From contig NZ_JAAGPI010000002.1 of assembly GCF_017104715.1 (NCBI RefSeq), forward strand, positions 620,001-684,000: a DNA stretch of 64,000 nucleotides, given 5' to 3'. Source of the stretch: Burkholderia sp. Ac-20365. GTDB lineage: Bacteria; Pseudomonadota; Gammaproteobacteria; Burkholderiales; Burkholderiaceae. The position numbers and the translations under genes were made by a program. Every line of letters starts with the position of its first letter. Position 1 is the stretch's first letter. The notes beneath the pieces are model-generated. The model was not told where the DNA came from and made no database searches. It was given only the letters and a program-made list of their open reading frames with translations. Positions 47,424-57,229 of the stretch are shown one piece after another.

Positions 47424-47864
47424 TTAGCCGTTGCGTTGGACGAGCACGCTGCGCAGATCGGCAATGTGCTCGCCGTTCTGCTTCGTCACACGTGTTTCGC
47501 GCACGACGAATTCGAGCGCGCCGTTCTTCTTGTCGTAGATATCGGCGATGCGGCTTTCAAAGCGCAACACGTCGCCCGCATACGCGAGGCGGTGATACGT
47601 GAACGACTGCTCACCGTGCAGAATGCGCGACAGCTGGATGCCAAGCTCGTCGCGCCAGCCGGTATCCGGCTGCTGGAGTTCCAGCGAAAACAGATAGGTG
47701 GGCGGCAAGGGCAGGGCGGAATGTCCCGCGTCATGCGCGGCCGATTCGTCGAAATAGATATGGCTGGTTTCACCCGTCGCCTTCGCGAAGAAGCGCAACT
47801 GTCCCGCTTCGGCGACCGCACGAAACACCGGCAACACCTTGCCGATGAATTTTTTATCGATCAT
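47424..47864 (-). CDS. MaoC N-terminal-type (FAS1-like) hydratase partner subunit
   Basis: A 146-aa hot-dog protein of the MaoC_dehydrat_N type: IGKVLPVFRAVAEAGQLRFF, then ATGETSHIYFDESAAHDAG and LPLPPTYLFSLELQ. It lacks the complete D-x4-H hydratase motif, so it probably serves as the substrate-binding or structural half of a heteromer with the MaoC subunit at 46995, as known for split hydratases of mycobacteria and steroid degraders. This pairing is inferred from adjacency. Confidence 0.85.
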   Translation of the reverse strand: MIDKKFIGKVLPVFRAVAEAGQLRFFAKATGETSHIYFDESAAHDAGHSALPLPPTYLFSLELQQPDTGWRDELGIQLSRILHGEQSFTYHRLAYAGDVLRFESRIADIYDKKNGALEFVVRETRVTKQNGEHIADLRSVLVQRNG

Positions 47865-47889
47865 GTCGGATGCTCCGTGAACGCGGCCT

Positions 47890-49080
47890 TTAACGCACGG
47901 CCTTGTAGACGGTCACGACGCATGCGCCGCCCAGACCGACGTTGTGTGCGAGCGCAACGCGCGCGCCCTCGACCTGGCGCGCTTCCGCCTTGCCGCGCAG
48001 CTGCTGCGTAAGCTCGAAACACTGCGCGAGACCCGTTGCGCCCAACGGATGCCCCTTGGACAGCAGGCCGCCCGACGGATTGACGACCCATTTGCCGCCA
48101 TACGTGTTGTCGTCGTCGCTGACGATCTTCGCGCCTTCGCCTTCGGCGCACAGGCCGAGACCTTCATAAGTCAGCAGTTCGTTTTGCGCGAAGCAGTCGT
48201 GCAGTTCGATCACATCGATGTCTTCCGGGCCGATGCCTGCCTGTTCGTAGGCGCTCTTCGCCGCCGTGCGCGTCATGTCGAACCCGACCACGCGGATCAT
48301 GTCGCGCGAATCGTACGTGCTCGGCAGATCGGTCGTGAGCGCCTGGCCGGCGATCGTCACGTCGGTGCGCAGCCCGTGCTTGCGCGCGAATTCTTCGGAC
48401 ACGATGATCGCGGCGGCCGCGCCGCAGGTGGGCGGGCAGGCCATCAGACGCGTCAGCACGCCTTCCCACAGCATTGGCGCGGCCAGCACGTCTTCCGTCG
48501 ACACGACGTTGCGGAACACGGCAAGCGGATTGCGCGCTGCGTGCTGGCTCGCCTTCGCGCGAATCTTCGCGAATGTTTCGAGCTTCGTGCCGTACTTCTT
48601 CATATGCGCCTGGCCGGCGCCCGCGAACTGGCGGATCGCGTTGCTCAATCCTTCCGGACGCCCGACGAGCTGATCCGTCATATCGAGCGCACGTTCTAGC
48701 GCGCTCGGCCGGTCGGTCCACACCGACTTGAGCGCGCCCGGTCCCATGAATTCGAAACCGACGGCGAGCGCGCACTCGACGGCGCCGCTCGCCACGGCCT
48801 GGCGCGCGAGAAACAGCGCCGACGAGCCCGTCGCGCAGTTGTTGTTCACGTTGATGACGGGGATGCCTGTCATGCCGACGTGATAGAGCGCTTTCTGGCC
48901 GCAGGTCGAGTCGCCGTACACATAGCCTGCGAAGGCCTGCTGCACGTCGGCATAGCTGACGCCCGCGTCGGCTAGCGCATCGCGTACGGCAGTTGCGCCC
49001 ATCACGTCATAGGGTTCGCTGGTGCCAGGCTTTTTGAACGGAATCATGCCGACGCCGGCAACGAAGACATTGCGGTTCAT
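47890..49080 (-). CDS. SCP2/lipid-transfer-type thiolase
   Basis: A 396-aa thiolase-fold protein. The nucleophile is Cys82 in VNNNCATGSSALF, and HDCFAQNELLTYEGLGL and KGHPLGATGLAQ provide the histidine regions. It resembles the SCPx/Ltp group, which cleaves branched or bulky 3-ketoacyl-CoA, more than the FadA type. It is 25 bases upstream of the hydratase pair in the operon. An aldolase role, as for some Ltp proteins, is less likely because the cysteine is present. Confidence 0.9.
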   Translation of the reverse strand: MNRNVFVAGVGMIPFKKPGTSEPYDVMGATAVRDALADAGVSYADVQQAFAGYVYGDSTCGQKALYHVGMTGIPVINVNNNCATGSSALFLARQAVASGAVECALAVGFEFMGPGALKSVWTDRPSALERALDMTDQLVGRPEGLSNAIRQFAGAGQAHMKKYGTKLETFAKIRAKASQHAARNPLAVFRNVVSTEDVLAAPMLWEGVLTRLMACPPTCGAAAAIIVSEEFARKHGLRTDVTIAGQALTTDLPSTYDSRDMIRVVGFDMTRTAAKSAYEQAGIGPEDIDVIELHDCFAQNELLTYEGLGLCAEGEGAKIVSDDDNTYGGKWVVNPSGGLLSKGHPLGATGLAQCFELTQQLRGKAEARQVEGARVALAHNVGLGGACVVTVYKAVR

Positions 49081-49131
49081 GTCACTGCTCCTTGTGAATG
49101 CTGAATGGGATGATCTGTCGATGCAGGTGGA

Positions 49132-50271
<1,140 letters not shown>

Positions 50272-50321
50272 GACTAAATATTCCTGTTCGAATGAAGGCG
50301 TGGCCTTTTTGCGGGTCGCTG

Positions 50322-52202
50322 TTACGCGTGGGCGATGTGCGCGATGTGTTGCGTCTGGAAAAGCTGTTCGACCAGATGCGCGCGGCGTGCGCGCGTCACC
50401 GACTGGTTGACGTAGCCCTTGTCGGCGATTTCATTGGCGTCGATGGATGGCGGCTCTGCCATCAGCATCAGGCGCTCGATGCGCAGGCTCGAGCCATTGC
50501 CCGGCTGCGTGCGCAAACGCGCGCTCAACGCATCGACGACGACGGGATGCCGCACCAGCGCGTCAGCATCGAGCGACGCGAGTTCGGGTGCGAGCTTGCG
50601 GCATGCGGCGACATTGGGCCAGGCAAGCGCAGCGAGATATTCGCGATCGTGCCCGCAGATCACGGCATCCGTCAGAAGCGGCGAGCAGCGCTCAAGCAGC
50701 GCGAGGCGCACGGCGCCCGTGCGCACCCAGGTGCCGTTGGTCAGCTTGAAGTCTTCGACGACGCGACCGGCAAACAGCATCCCTTGCGATGGGTCTTCAC
50801 TGTTCACGAGGCGCACGGCGTCGCCGAGCCGGAAGAAGCCGTCTTCATCGAACGCGGCCGCCGTCAGTTCCGGATGCGCGATATAGCCGCTGAACACCTG
50901 CGGACCGCGCATGCGGATCTCGTAGCGCCCGTCGTTGCCGTCGAGCGGCACGAGCTTCACTTCGGCGCCCGGCACGGGCGTGCCGATATTGCCGTTTTCT
51001 GCGTCCGCGCGGCCGCAATAGGTGCCCATCCCGCTCGTCTCCGTGCAGGCGAGGCCGGTGCAGAACGCGATCCGCTGACCCATGGTCTGCTCGGCCACGC
51101 GCTGGATGCGCTGCCAGACGTCGCCGGGCAGGCTCGCGCCGCCGTAGCCGAAGTAGTGAACCTTGGCAAACAGCTTGCGTGCGAATTCCGGGTCGCGTTC
51201 GAGTTCGCCCGCGAGCACGCTCCATGCGGAGGGCACGCTGGTGAAGATGGTCGGCGACACGTCGTGCAGATTGCGCACCGTGCGCTCGATCATGCCGGGC
51301 AGCGGCCTGCCGTCGTCGATATGATGGGCCGCGCCGAACTGGATCGAGCGGCCGAGGTTGAGTACGCCGCCAAGGCCGTGATGCCACGGCAGCCAGTCGA
51401 GGAACGCCGGTTCGCTGTCGCGCAGCCAGCCGAGATTGTCCGCATAGTACGCAGCGACCGCGCGGAAATTGCCGTATGTCAGCGCGACGCCTTTGGGCGC
51501 GCCCGTCGAACCGGAGGTGAACAGCACACGTGCGGTGTCGCCTGAGCGGATTGCTGCGTGGGCGGCTGCTACCTTCGCGATCTGTTGCGGCGTGAGGTCT
51601 GTCGCGCTCAGGCCGGCCCATGCAATGGTCCCTGCGCGCGCGCCTTGCACGGTGATGACCGGCGTCGTCGCCATTGTGCCCAGCGCAGCGAGCGCGCGTT
51701 CGTACGGGCCCGTGTCCTGGACGAACAGCGCGGCAGGCGGCACAAGCGCCGCGACGCCGAGCAGGCGCGCGAAGTCCTTGCTGACGGTCGAGTAAGCGGG
51801 CGATACGGGCGCGGTAGGCACGCCGACATATTCAGCCGCAAGCAGCAGCACGGCCTGTTCGATCGAATTGCCCGATAGCAGCATCAACGGCCGCTGCTGG
51901 TTCAGGCCGAGATCCAGCAGTGCCGCGCCGACGGTCTGCACCTGCCGCCACAGATCGGCCCAATTGAGCGAACGCCATTCGCCGTTCGCGTCGCGCTCGC
52001 GGAAGGCGGGTGCATTGCCGCGCGTTGCGGCCCACGCAGGAATGAAATCCGCGAAGCCTGTTTCCGTGATATCGGGCGGCGGCGTGGCGGAACGGAGTAT
52101 CAGCGTGCCGTCCGGGCGGCGTTCGACCAGCGTGCGCCGCTCGGGGATGCGAACGGGACGGTAGGACGCTGCCGCAGGTTGAGCGGGGGTGGCCGTCATC
52201 AT
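50322..52202 (-). CDS. Feruloyl-CoA synthase-like acyl/aryl-CoA ligase
   Basis: A 626-aa adenylate-forming ligase. The P-loop is LFTSGSTGAPKGVALTYGN, with DWLPWHHGLGGVLNLGRS, GYGGASLPGDVW and a C-terminal DANEIADKGYVNQ typical of Fcs-type proteins. It would activate a carboxylic acid (aromatic such as ferulate, or another bulky acid) to its CoA ester. It is the first gene of the six-gene operon that ends at 46128, with an operator 183 bases upstream. No enoyl-CoA hydratase/lyase of the Ech type or vanillin dehydrogenase is adjacent, so true ferulate catabolism is doubtful. Confidence 0.88.
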   Translation of the reverse strand: MMTATPAQPAAASYRPVRIPERRTLVERRPDGTLILRSATPPPDITETGFADFIPAWAATRGNAPAFRERDANGEWRSLNWADLWRQVQTVGAALLDLGLNQQRPLMLLSGNSIEQAVLLLAAEYVGVPTAPVSPAYSTVSKDFARLLGVAALVPPAALFVQDTGPYERALAALGTMATTPVITVQGARAGTIAWAGLSATDLTPQQIAKVAAAHAAIRSGDTARVLFTSGSTGAPKGVALTYGNFRAVAAYYADNLGWLRDSEPAFLDWLPWHHGLGGVLNLGRSIQFGAAHHIDDGRPLPGMIERTVRNLHDVSPTIFTSVPSAWSVLAGELERDPEFARKLFAKVHYFGYGGASLPGDVWQRIQRVAEQTMGQRIAFCTGLACTETSGMGTYCGRADAENGNIGTPVPGAEVKLVPLDGNDGRYEIRMRGPQVFSGYIAHPELTAAAFDEDGFFRLGDAVRLVNSEDPSQGMLFAGRVVEDFKLTNGTWVRTGAVRLALLERCSPLLTDAVICGHDREYLAALAWPNVAACRKLAPELASLDADALVRHPVVVDALSARLRTQPGNGSSLRIERLMLMAEPPSIDANEIADKGYVNQSVTRARRAHLVEQLFQTQHIAHIAHA

Positions 52203-52384
52203 GACGTCGTGTCTCCTATATCGACCGGAGCTGGCGCGTTCGCGGCTCGCTCAGGTCCCATGCAACCTGGTTGCTGGTTCGCGTGACGCGTGCTGCGCGT
52301 CCGCGTTTTGTATGGAAGGCGGCGGACGCATCGACGCGCCAGCGCACCTGTATCCAAGAATAGTGGCATACGCCAGACGCAAAA

Positions 52385-52401
52385 CCACCCGAGCCGGGTG
52401 G
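52385..52401. promoter_or_regulatory. 17-bp palindromic operator upstream of the ligase operon
   Basis: CCACCCGAGCCGGGTGG, a near-perfect inverted repeat (7-base arms, 3-base spacer) and the most symmetrical of the five sites. It lies in the 321-base gap between the ligase start (52202) and the DUF2889 stop (52524), in which nothing else is recognised. Confidence 0.75.
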
Positions 52402-52523
52402 CGAGAGGCAAAGGTGTGCAGACCGTGCGCGATAACGCGCGTGACGCAGAAAGGCTGTCCCCACGACGATGCAGGCGCGCTTTGCGCGATGTCATTGCGT
52501 GCCTCGCGGCAACAGGTGAACAC

Positions 52524-53090
52524 TTACGGCCTTTGCGTGCCGACAGCCGGTTCGTCGTCAAGCAAAGCTTCGCTATGGCGCTTGCGCATGAAGCGCACGA
52601 CTTCCCCATCGGCCCGCCACGCGTAACAGCTATCGACCGTCTGCGCGATATGCGCAGCGGCGTCGTCGCCGACCGGACGTGCGCCCATGAGTGTTTGCAG
52701 CGCGGTCGTCGCGAGCGGGCCGAGCAGCTCCGTCAGATGCGTGCAGCCGCGCGTCCCACCTAGGCGCTCTTTCACCTGCTTCCTGAATCCCGCAGCGATC
52801 CGCATGCCCGCGAGGCTCGCATAGGCCGCGTTGATATCCGCGCAGTAGGGCGATGGACCGGTATCCGTCGACGCGCTCGCATGCAGGATCAAGCCCGTCC
52901 TGTCGATGGTGAGGGTGATACGCAGATCGTGAATCGGCGCGCCGGATGGCACCTGCTTGAAGAGCAGGTGAATCGTCTCGGACTTGAGGTCCTGCAGGTG
53001 CGCTTCGATGTCGAACAGACCGTCGCTGCGCTCATACCCGCGACAGACGACGTGGCGCGTATGCAGCAGACGCCGGGTGGGCTCGCTCAT
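52524..53090 (-). CDS. DUF2889 family protein
   Basis: A 188-aa protein of unknown function. The family pattern is RRLLHTRHVVCRGYERSDGLFDIEAHL near the N-terminus and a central GCTHLTELLGPLATTALQTL. Such genes are often seen beside acyl-CoA ligases, MaoC hydratases and thiolases in proteobacterial catabolic clusters. No signal peptide or membrane segment. Start 53090 (MSEPTRRLL) is used; the frame to 53249 runs through the operators. It diverges from the porin. Confidence 0.88.
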   Translation of the reverse strand: MSEPTRRLLHTRHVVCRGYERSDGLFDIEAHLQDLKSETIHLLFKQVPSGAPIHDLRITLTIDRTGLILHASASTDTGPSPYCADINAAYASLAGMRIAAGFRKQVKERLGGTRGCTHLTELLGPLATTALQTLMGARPVGDDAAAHIAQTVDSCYAWRADGEVVRFMRKRHSEALLDDEPAVGTQRP

Positions 53091-53162
53091 GGTGATGGCC
53101 TCGCAGCGAAAAATGAAGGGATGGCGATGCATCCAGCGTAGACGGCGGTGTCGCACCGGCTG

Positions 53163-53179
53163 CCACCTCGTTCGGGTGG
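53163..53179. promoter_or_regulatory. 17-bp palindromic operator, DUF2889/porin gap, site 1
   Basis: CCACCTCGTTCGGGTGG, 73 bases from the DUF2889 start. With site 2, 45 bases away start to start, it makes the only paired arrangement among the five sites. Confidence 0.7.
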
Positions 53180-53207
53180 TGGCGCTCGGGTCGGGGTATT
53201 CCCGTTC

Positions 53208-53224
53208 CCACTCGATTTGGGTGG
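53208..53224. promoter_or_regulatory. 17-bp palindromic operator, DUF2889/porin gap, site 2
   Basis: CCACTCGATTTGGGTGG, 152 bases before the porin ATG. One arm differs from the consensus (CCACT), so it may be the weaker site of the pair. Confidence 0.6.
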
Positions 53225-53375
53225 GCGGCACGTGCGCGCGGGCCTGCAACCATGATTGCGCGACAAGCCATTGAACGAACTATCGATTCGGTCTGCCAGG
53301 CACTACGGCAGGCTTCGGCGCGAGATTGCAAAAAACTGGTCCGCGAGTTGCGGAGGCAAAGTGAGGAGACAGTGC

Positions 53376-54587
53376 ATGCGTTTGATCAGTAAAGGGTTGC
53401 TCGGCGCCACCCTGGCGTTGGCCGCGGGGGGCGCCGCCGCACAGTCGAGCGTCACGCTCTACGGCGTGGTCGACGTGTTCGGGCAGTACCTGAATAGCGG
53501 CGCGGGGACCAAAAGCGGACCGGGCTCGGCCTATGTGCCCGGCTACCATTCGTTTTCGGAGCGCAGCGGCGGCTCGGCGGGCTCGCAGTTCGGCCTGAGA
53601 GGCGTCGAAGACCTCGGCGGGGGACTGAAGGCGGCGTTCACCGTAGAAAACGGTTTCAACGCCAACAACGGCGCATTCTTCGCCGATACGACCACGCTTT
53701 TCTACCGTCAGGCGTGGGTCGGCCTCAAGCACGACAACTACGGCCAGCTGACATTCGGCCGCCAGTACCAGCCGAGCTTCTGGGCGGTCTATCCAACCGA
53801 TCCGTTCCGCGGCAACGAGGTGCTGTCGCCGATCGCGGCCGCCGACCTCGCGGGCGCACGCGACCGTGCGACGCTCGCGACGCAGTACGTGTCGGGTCGC
53901 CAGAGCAACTCGGTCATGTATCAGTCGCCGGAAATGTGGGGCATGAAGCTGTACGCGATGTACGCGTTCCCCGTCACGGTCACGCAGCCGATTCCGTCGA
54001 CTTCCGGCAACATGTTCGATCTCGCGCTGACCTACCAGGGCGCCGGCCTGTACGCGGCGCTCGCATACCAGTTCCAGCACGGCGGACAGGAGACAGTGTC
54101 GCTCGGCCAGACGGCTGCCGGAACGCCGCTGCCGGCGAGCACGTTCAATCTCGTGTCGACGGAACACTACACGGGCGCGCTGGGTTACCGCTTCGGCATC
54201 GTCAACGTGCAGTTCAACTATGCGTACAACAAGGTCAAGACGCCTGCGAACAACCAGATCGTGACGGTGCCGGGTGTCGGTCCCGTGGGCGCGCTGTCGT
54301 CGCTCGTGCATCCGTACAGCATCATGGAACTGGGCACGACGATCCAGGCAACCGCCGCCGATGTGATCGAAATCGCCGGCATCTATCGCAGCGTGCGGGG
54401 CGTGGACGACAACACGCTCGGCATCCAGATCGGCGCGGATCACAACCTGTCGAAGCGCACCAGCGTCTATGTACGCGCGGGCTACATGAAGAACAACGGT
54501 ATCGCGAACATGAGCTGGCCGGGTGTATCGGCGGCGGACGGCTCGAAGCAGATTCTCGGCGTGGCGGGCATGACGCACCGGTTCTGA
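53376..54587 (+). CDS. Outer-membrane general porin (Gram-negative porin family)
   Basis: A trimeric beta-barrel porin (403 aa). Signal peptide MRLISKGLLGATLALAAGGA with cleavage near AAAQS, mature start SSVTLYGVVDVFGQYLNSG, and C-terminal VAGMTHRF with the terminal Phe needed for barrel insertion. ATG 53376 follows GAGGAG. It carries two copies of the regional operator upstream, so it is probably the outer-membrane entry for the cluster's substrate. Confidence 0.95.
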   Translation: MRLISKGLLGATLALAAGGAAAQSSVTLYGVVDVFGQYLNSGAGTKSGPGSAYVPGYHSFSERSGGSAGSQFGLRGVEDLGGGLKAAFTVENGFNANNGAFFADTTTLFYRQAWVGLKHDNYGQLTFGRQYQPSFWAVYPTDPFRGNEVLSPIAAADLAGARDRATLATQYVSGRQSNSVMYQSPEMWGMKLYAMYAFPVTVTQPIPSTSGNMFDLALTYQGAGLYAALAYQFQHGGQETVSLGQTAAGTPLPASTFNLVSTEHYTGALGYRFGIVNVQFNYAYNKVKTPANNQIVTVPGVGPVGALSSLVHPYSIMELGTTIQATAADVIEIAGIYRSVRGVDDNTLGIQIGADHNLSKRTSVYVRAGYMKNNGIANMSWPGVSAADGSKQILGVAGMTHRF

Positions 54588-54615
54588 CAGCAGCGCGCGG
54601 CGAAAGCGCAAACTC

Positions 54616-54653
54616 AAACGGGAGATGACCTGGCAGGTCATCTCCCGTTTTGC
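54616..54653. terminator. Terminator after the porin gene
   Basis: A perfect 16-base stem (AAACGGGAGATGACCT and its complement) with a 3-base loop and a short T-run, shared with the opposing ALDH gene. Confidence 0.9.
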
Positions 54654-54669
54654 TATCAGCCTGCACCGA

Positions 54670-56091
54670 CTACATCGTCACCGATTTGCATTCGAGATAT
54701 TCCGCGATGCCTTCCGCGCCATATTCGCGCCCGTTGCCCGACGTCTTGTAGCCGCCGAACGGCACCGTCACATCGAGCATCGCGCCGTTGATGCGCACGG
54801 AGCCCGCACGCAGCTTTGCGGCAACGCGACGCGCGCGGTCTGGATCGTCCGATGCGACATACGCGGCCAGGCCGTAGTCGCTGTCGTTGGCAATGGCGAT
54901 CGCTTCGGCTTCGTCTTCGTAAGGCAGCACGCATAGCACCGGGCCGAAGATCTCTTCGCGTGCGATCTTCATGTGATTGTGCACGTCGGCGAACACGGTC
55001 GGCTTCGTGTAGAAACCTTGTGTGAGACCTTTAGGTCGCCCCAACCCGCCCGTCGCGAGACGCGCACCTTCCTCGATACCCAAGCCGATCATGCGCTGCA
55101 CCTTGTCGAACTGCGCGCGGTTTGCGAGCGGTCCCATCTTCGTCGCTTCGTTCGACGGATCGCCGACGGGAATCGCATTCGCGACCGCGGCGGCTATCGT
55201 CACGGCTTCCTCGTAACGCGCCCGCGGCACCAGCATGCGCGTCGGCGCGACGCAGGTCTGCCCGGAGTTCGCCATGCATTGCGCGACGCCTATGGCGACG
55301 GCCATCTGCAGATCGGCGTCGTCGAGAATCAGCAGCGGCGACTTGCCGCCCAGTTCCTGCGCAACGCGCTTGACGGTCGGCGCGGCGCTGATGGCCACTT
55401 CGACGCCCGCGCGCGTCGAGCCCGTAATCGACACCATGTCGACGTGCGGATGCGAAGACAGCCGCGCGCCGACCTCGCGCCCTTCGCCGAAGATCATGTT
55501 GAATACGCCGGGCGGCGTGCCCGCTTCGTGCACGATCGTTGCGAAGATCATCGCGTCCAGTGGAGCGAATTCGGATGGCTTGAGCACCACCGTGCAGCCG
55601 GCCGCGAGCGCCGGCGCGACCTTCGCGACGATCTGGTTCAGCGGCCAGTTCCACGGCGTGATCAGCGCGGCGACGCCGATCGCTTCGCGACGCACGATGC
55701 TCTTGCCGCGCGTGTCCTCGAACGGGAAGTGGCGCAGTGTGTCGATGGTCGCCTGCAGATGCGCGATACCGATAGGCGCCTGCAAGCTCTTGCACAGCGA
55801 GATCGGCGCGCCGATTTCCTCGCACACAGCCTGCGCAAGCTCGCCGATGCGCTCGCGATAGCAGGCTGCAATGCGTTCGAGCAGCGCGATGCGGGATTCG
55901 CGCGAACTCTCGGACCACGCTGGAAACGCGGCCCGTGCCGCGGCGACGGCGCGGTCGGCATCGTGTGCGCTGCCGAGCGTGAGCTGACCGATCGGAAGTT
56001 CCGTCGCTGGGCTGACGATGTCCATCGTCTTGCCGCCTTCAATGGGCTCGACCCAGCCGCCGTTGATATAAAACCTGTTGAGCGTTTTCAT
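54670..56091 (-). CDS. NAD(P)-dependent aldehyde dehydrogenase
   Basis: Oxidises an aldehyde to the acid (473 aa). The nucleophile is Cys280 (MANSGQTCVAPTRM) and the general base Glu246 (QELGGKSP); the cofactor region has ITPWNWPLNQIVAK. It is the last gene of the MFS-TauD-ALDH operon, 22 bases after the dioxygenase gene. It could oxidise an aldehyde released by the dioxygenase and feed the ligase at 50322. Substrate unknown. Confidence 0.93.
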   Translation of the reverse strand: MKTLNRFYINGGWVEPIEGGKTMDIVSPATELPIGQLTLGSAHDADRAVAAARAAFPAWSESSRESRIALLERIAACYRERIGELAQAVCEEIGAPISLCKSLQAPIGIAHLQATIDTLRHFPFEDTRGKSIVRREAIGVAALITPWNWPLNQIVAKVAPALAAGCTVVLKPSEFAPLDAMIFATIVHEAGTPPGVFNMIFGEGREVGARLSSHPHVDMVSITGSTRAGVEVAISAAPTVKRVAQELGGKSPLLILDDADLQMAVAIGVAQCMANSGQTCVAPTRMLVPRARYEEAVTIAAAVANAIPVGDPSNEATKMGPLANRAQFDKVQRMIGLGIEEGARLATGGLGRPKGLTQGFYTKPTVFADVHNHMKIAREEIFGPVLCVLPYEDEAEAIAIANDSDYGLAAYVASDDPDRARRVAAKLRAGSVRINGAMLDVTVPFGGYKTSGNGREYGAEGIAEYLECKSVTM

Positions 56092-56113
56092 CGTTTGTTG
56101 TCCATGCGAGGGT

Positions 56114-57025
56114 TCAAACCGGGCGATCGCCGATGATCGTCGCGCGCATCATGTGGCGCACGGCGGGGAAGTAGTCCTGCACCGCGTAGTGCTGGCACGA
56201 GCGGTTGTCCCAGAACGCGATCGTGTTCGGCTTCCAGCGCAGCCGCACCTGGTACTCGGGCGCCTGGGCCTGGCGGAACAGATACTGCAGCAGTTCCATT
56301 TCCGCGAGCTTGAAGTCGAAGCCGAAGCGATAGCGCGGCACCGTCTGATGGCCATAGTTCGCGATATGCGTCGTGAACGCTTCGTTCACGTAGAGGATCT
56401 TTTCGCCTGTCTCGGGATGCGACCGCACGACCGGGTGAAGCGCCGGTGGATATTTCTTGCGCATCTCGTCGTGCTGCTCCTCGGGCACGACGATGCCGAA
56501 CAGCGGCAGAAACTCGTGCGCTGCTTTCAGCTTGCCGATCAGCGACTTGATCTCGTCGGGCAGGTTCTCGTACGCGGCGACCATGTTGATCCAGATCGTG
56601 TCGCCGCCCACTTCAGGGCACTGCACGCAGCGCAGGATCGAACCCATCGACGGCACATCGCGCCACGATACGTCGCTGTGATAGAGGTTTTCGCGGCCGC
56701 GCTTCGTTTCGTTGCGGCCGAGGATCACGAGTTCGGGATGATCCGGGTGATGCGCAAAGGTGGGATGGATTTCCAGCGCACCGAAGCGGCGCGCGAACGC
56801 TACATGCTGTGCAGGCGTGATGTCCTGATCGCGAAAGAAGATGACCTTGTGCTTTACGACGGCGCGGCGTAGCGCCAGATACGTGGCGTCGTCGAGCGGT
56901 TCGCGCAGGTCGATGCCGCTGATTTCAGCGCCGATGGCCGGTGTGCATCGTTCGACGTCGAACGGCCAGCTTTCTCGGGTCGCTTCGATGTGGCCCGGTC
57001 TGGAAGCGTCGACAGGTGCTTGCAT
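56114..57025 (-). CDS. TauD/TfdA family Fe(II)/2-oxoglutarate dioxygenase
   Basis: A 303-aa oxygenase. The iron ligands are His116 and Asp118 (YHSDVSWRD) and His279 (CQHYAV); Arg290 and Arg294 fit the 2-oxoglutarate and substrate sites. The family hydroxylates next to S, O or similar groups (taurine, alkylsulfates, 2,4-D), releasing an aldehyde or ketone. The neighbouring aldehyde dehydrogenase and transporter support an uptake-and-cleavage role. Start 57025 (MQAPVDASRP) follows AAGGAGAC; the frame to 57220 is unsupported. Confidence 0.93.
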   Translation of the reverse strand: MQAPVDASRPGHIEATRESWPFDVERCTPAIGAEISGIDLREPLDDATYLALRRAVVKHKVIFFRDQDITPAQHVAFARRFGALEIHPTFAHHPDHPELVILGRNETKRGRENLYHSDVSWRDVPSMGSILRCVQCPEVGGDTIWINMVAAYENLPDEIKSLIGKLKAAHEFLPLFGIVVPEEQHDEMRKKYPPALHPVVRSHPETGEKILYVNEAFTTHIANYGHQTVPRYRFGFDFKLAEMELLQYLFRQAQAPEYQVRLRWKPNTIAFWDNRSCQHYAVQDYFPAVRHMMRATIIGDRPV

Positions 57026-57229
57026 GGGTTGTCTCCTTGCCTGGTATGGGAAGCGGGCGGCCGTGCCGCGCGCATGAAGTTCGGGCGAAAAATTGTCGGG
57101 CCGCGGCGTGCTCGATCGGTCGCTGGGCGGGGTTCGTTTCATCTCGTTCCGGTGCGACGAGACGAGAGACGCAGCCGAGCTATTGATCCCGCGTCCGCCG
57201 CATGAGCGCGGCAGACGCATGGCGGCGCG

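Noticed and set aside
50322..52202. Operon as a classical ferulate pathway on the basis of the Fcs-like ligase
   Set aside because: No feruloyl-CoA hydratase/lyase or vanillin dehydrogenase is present; the other genes form a beta-oxidation set.
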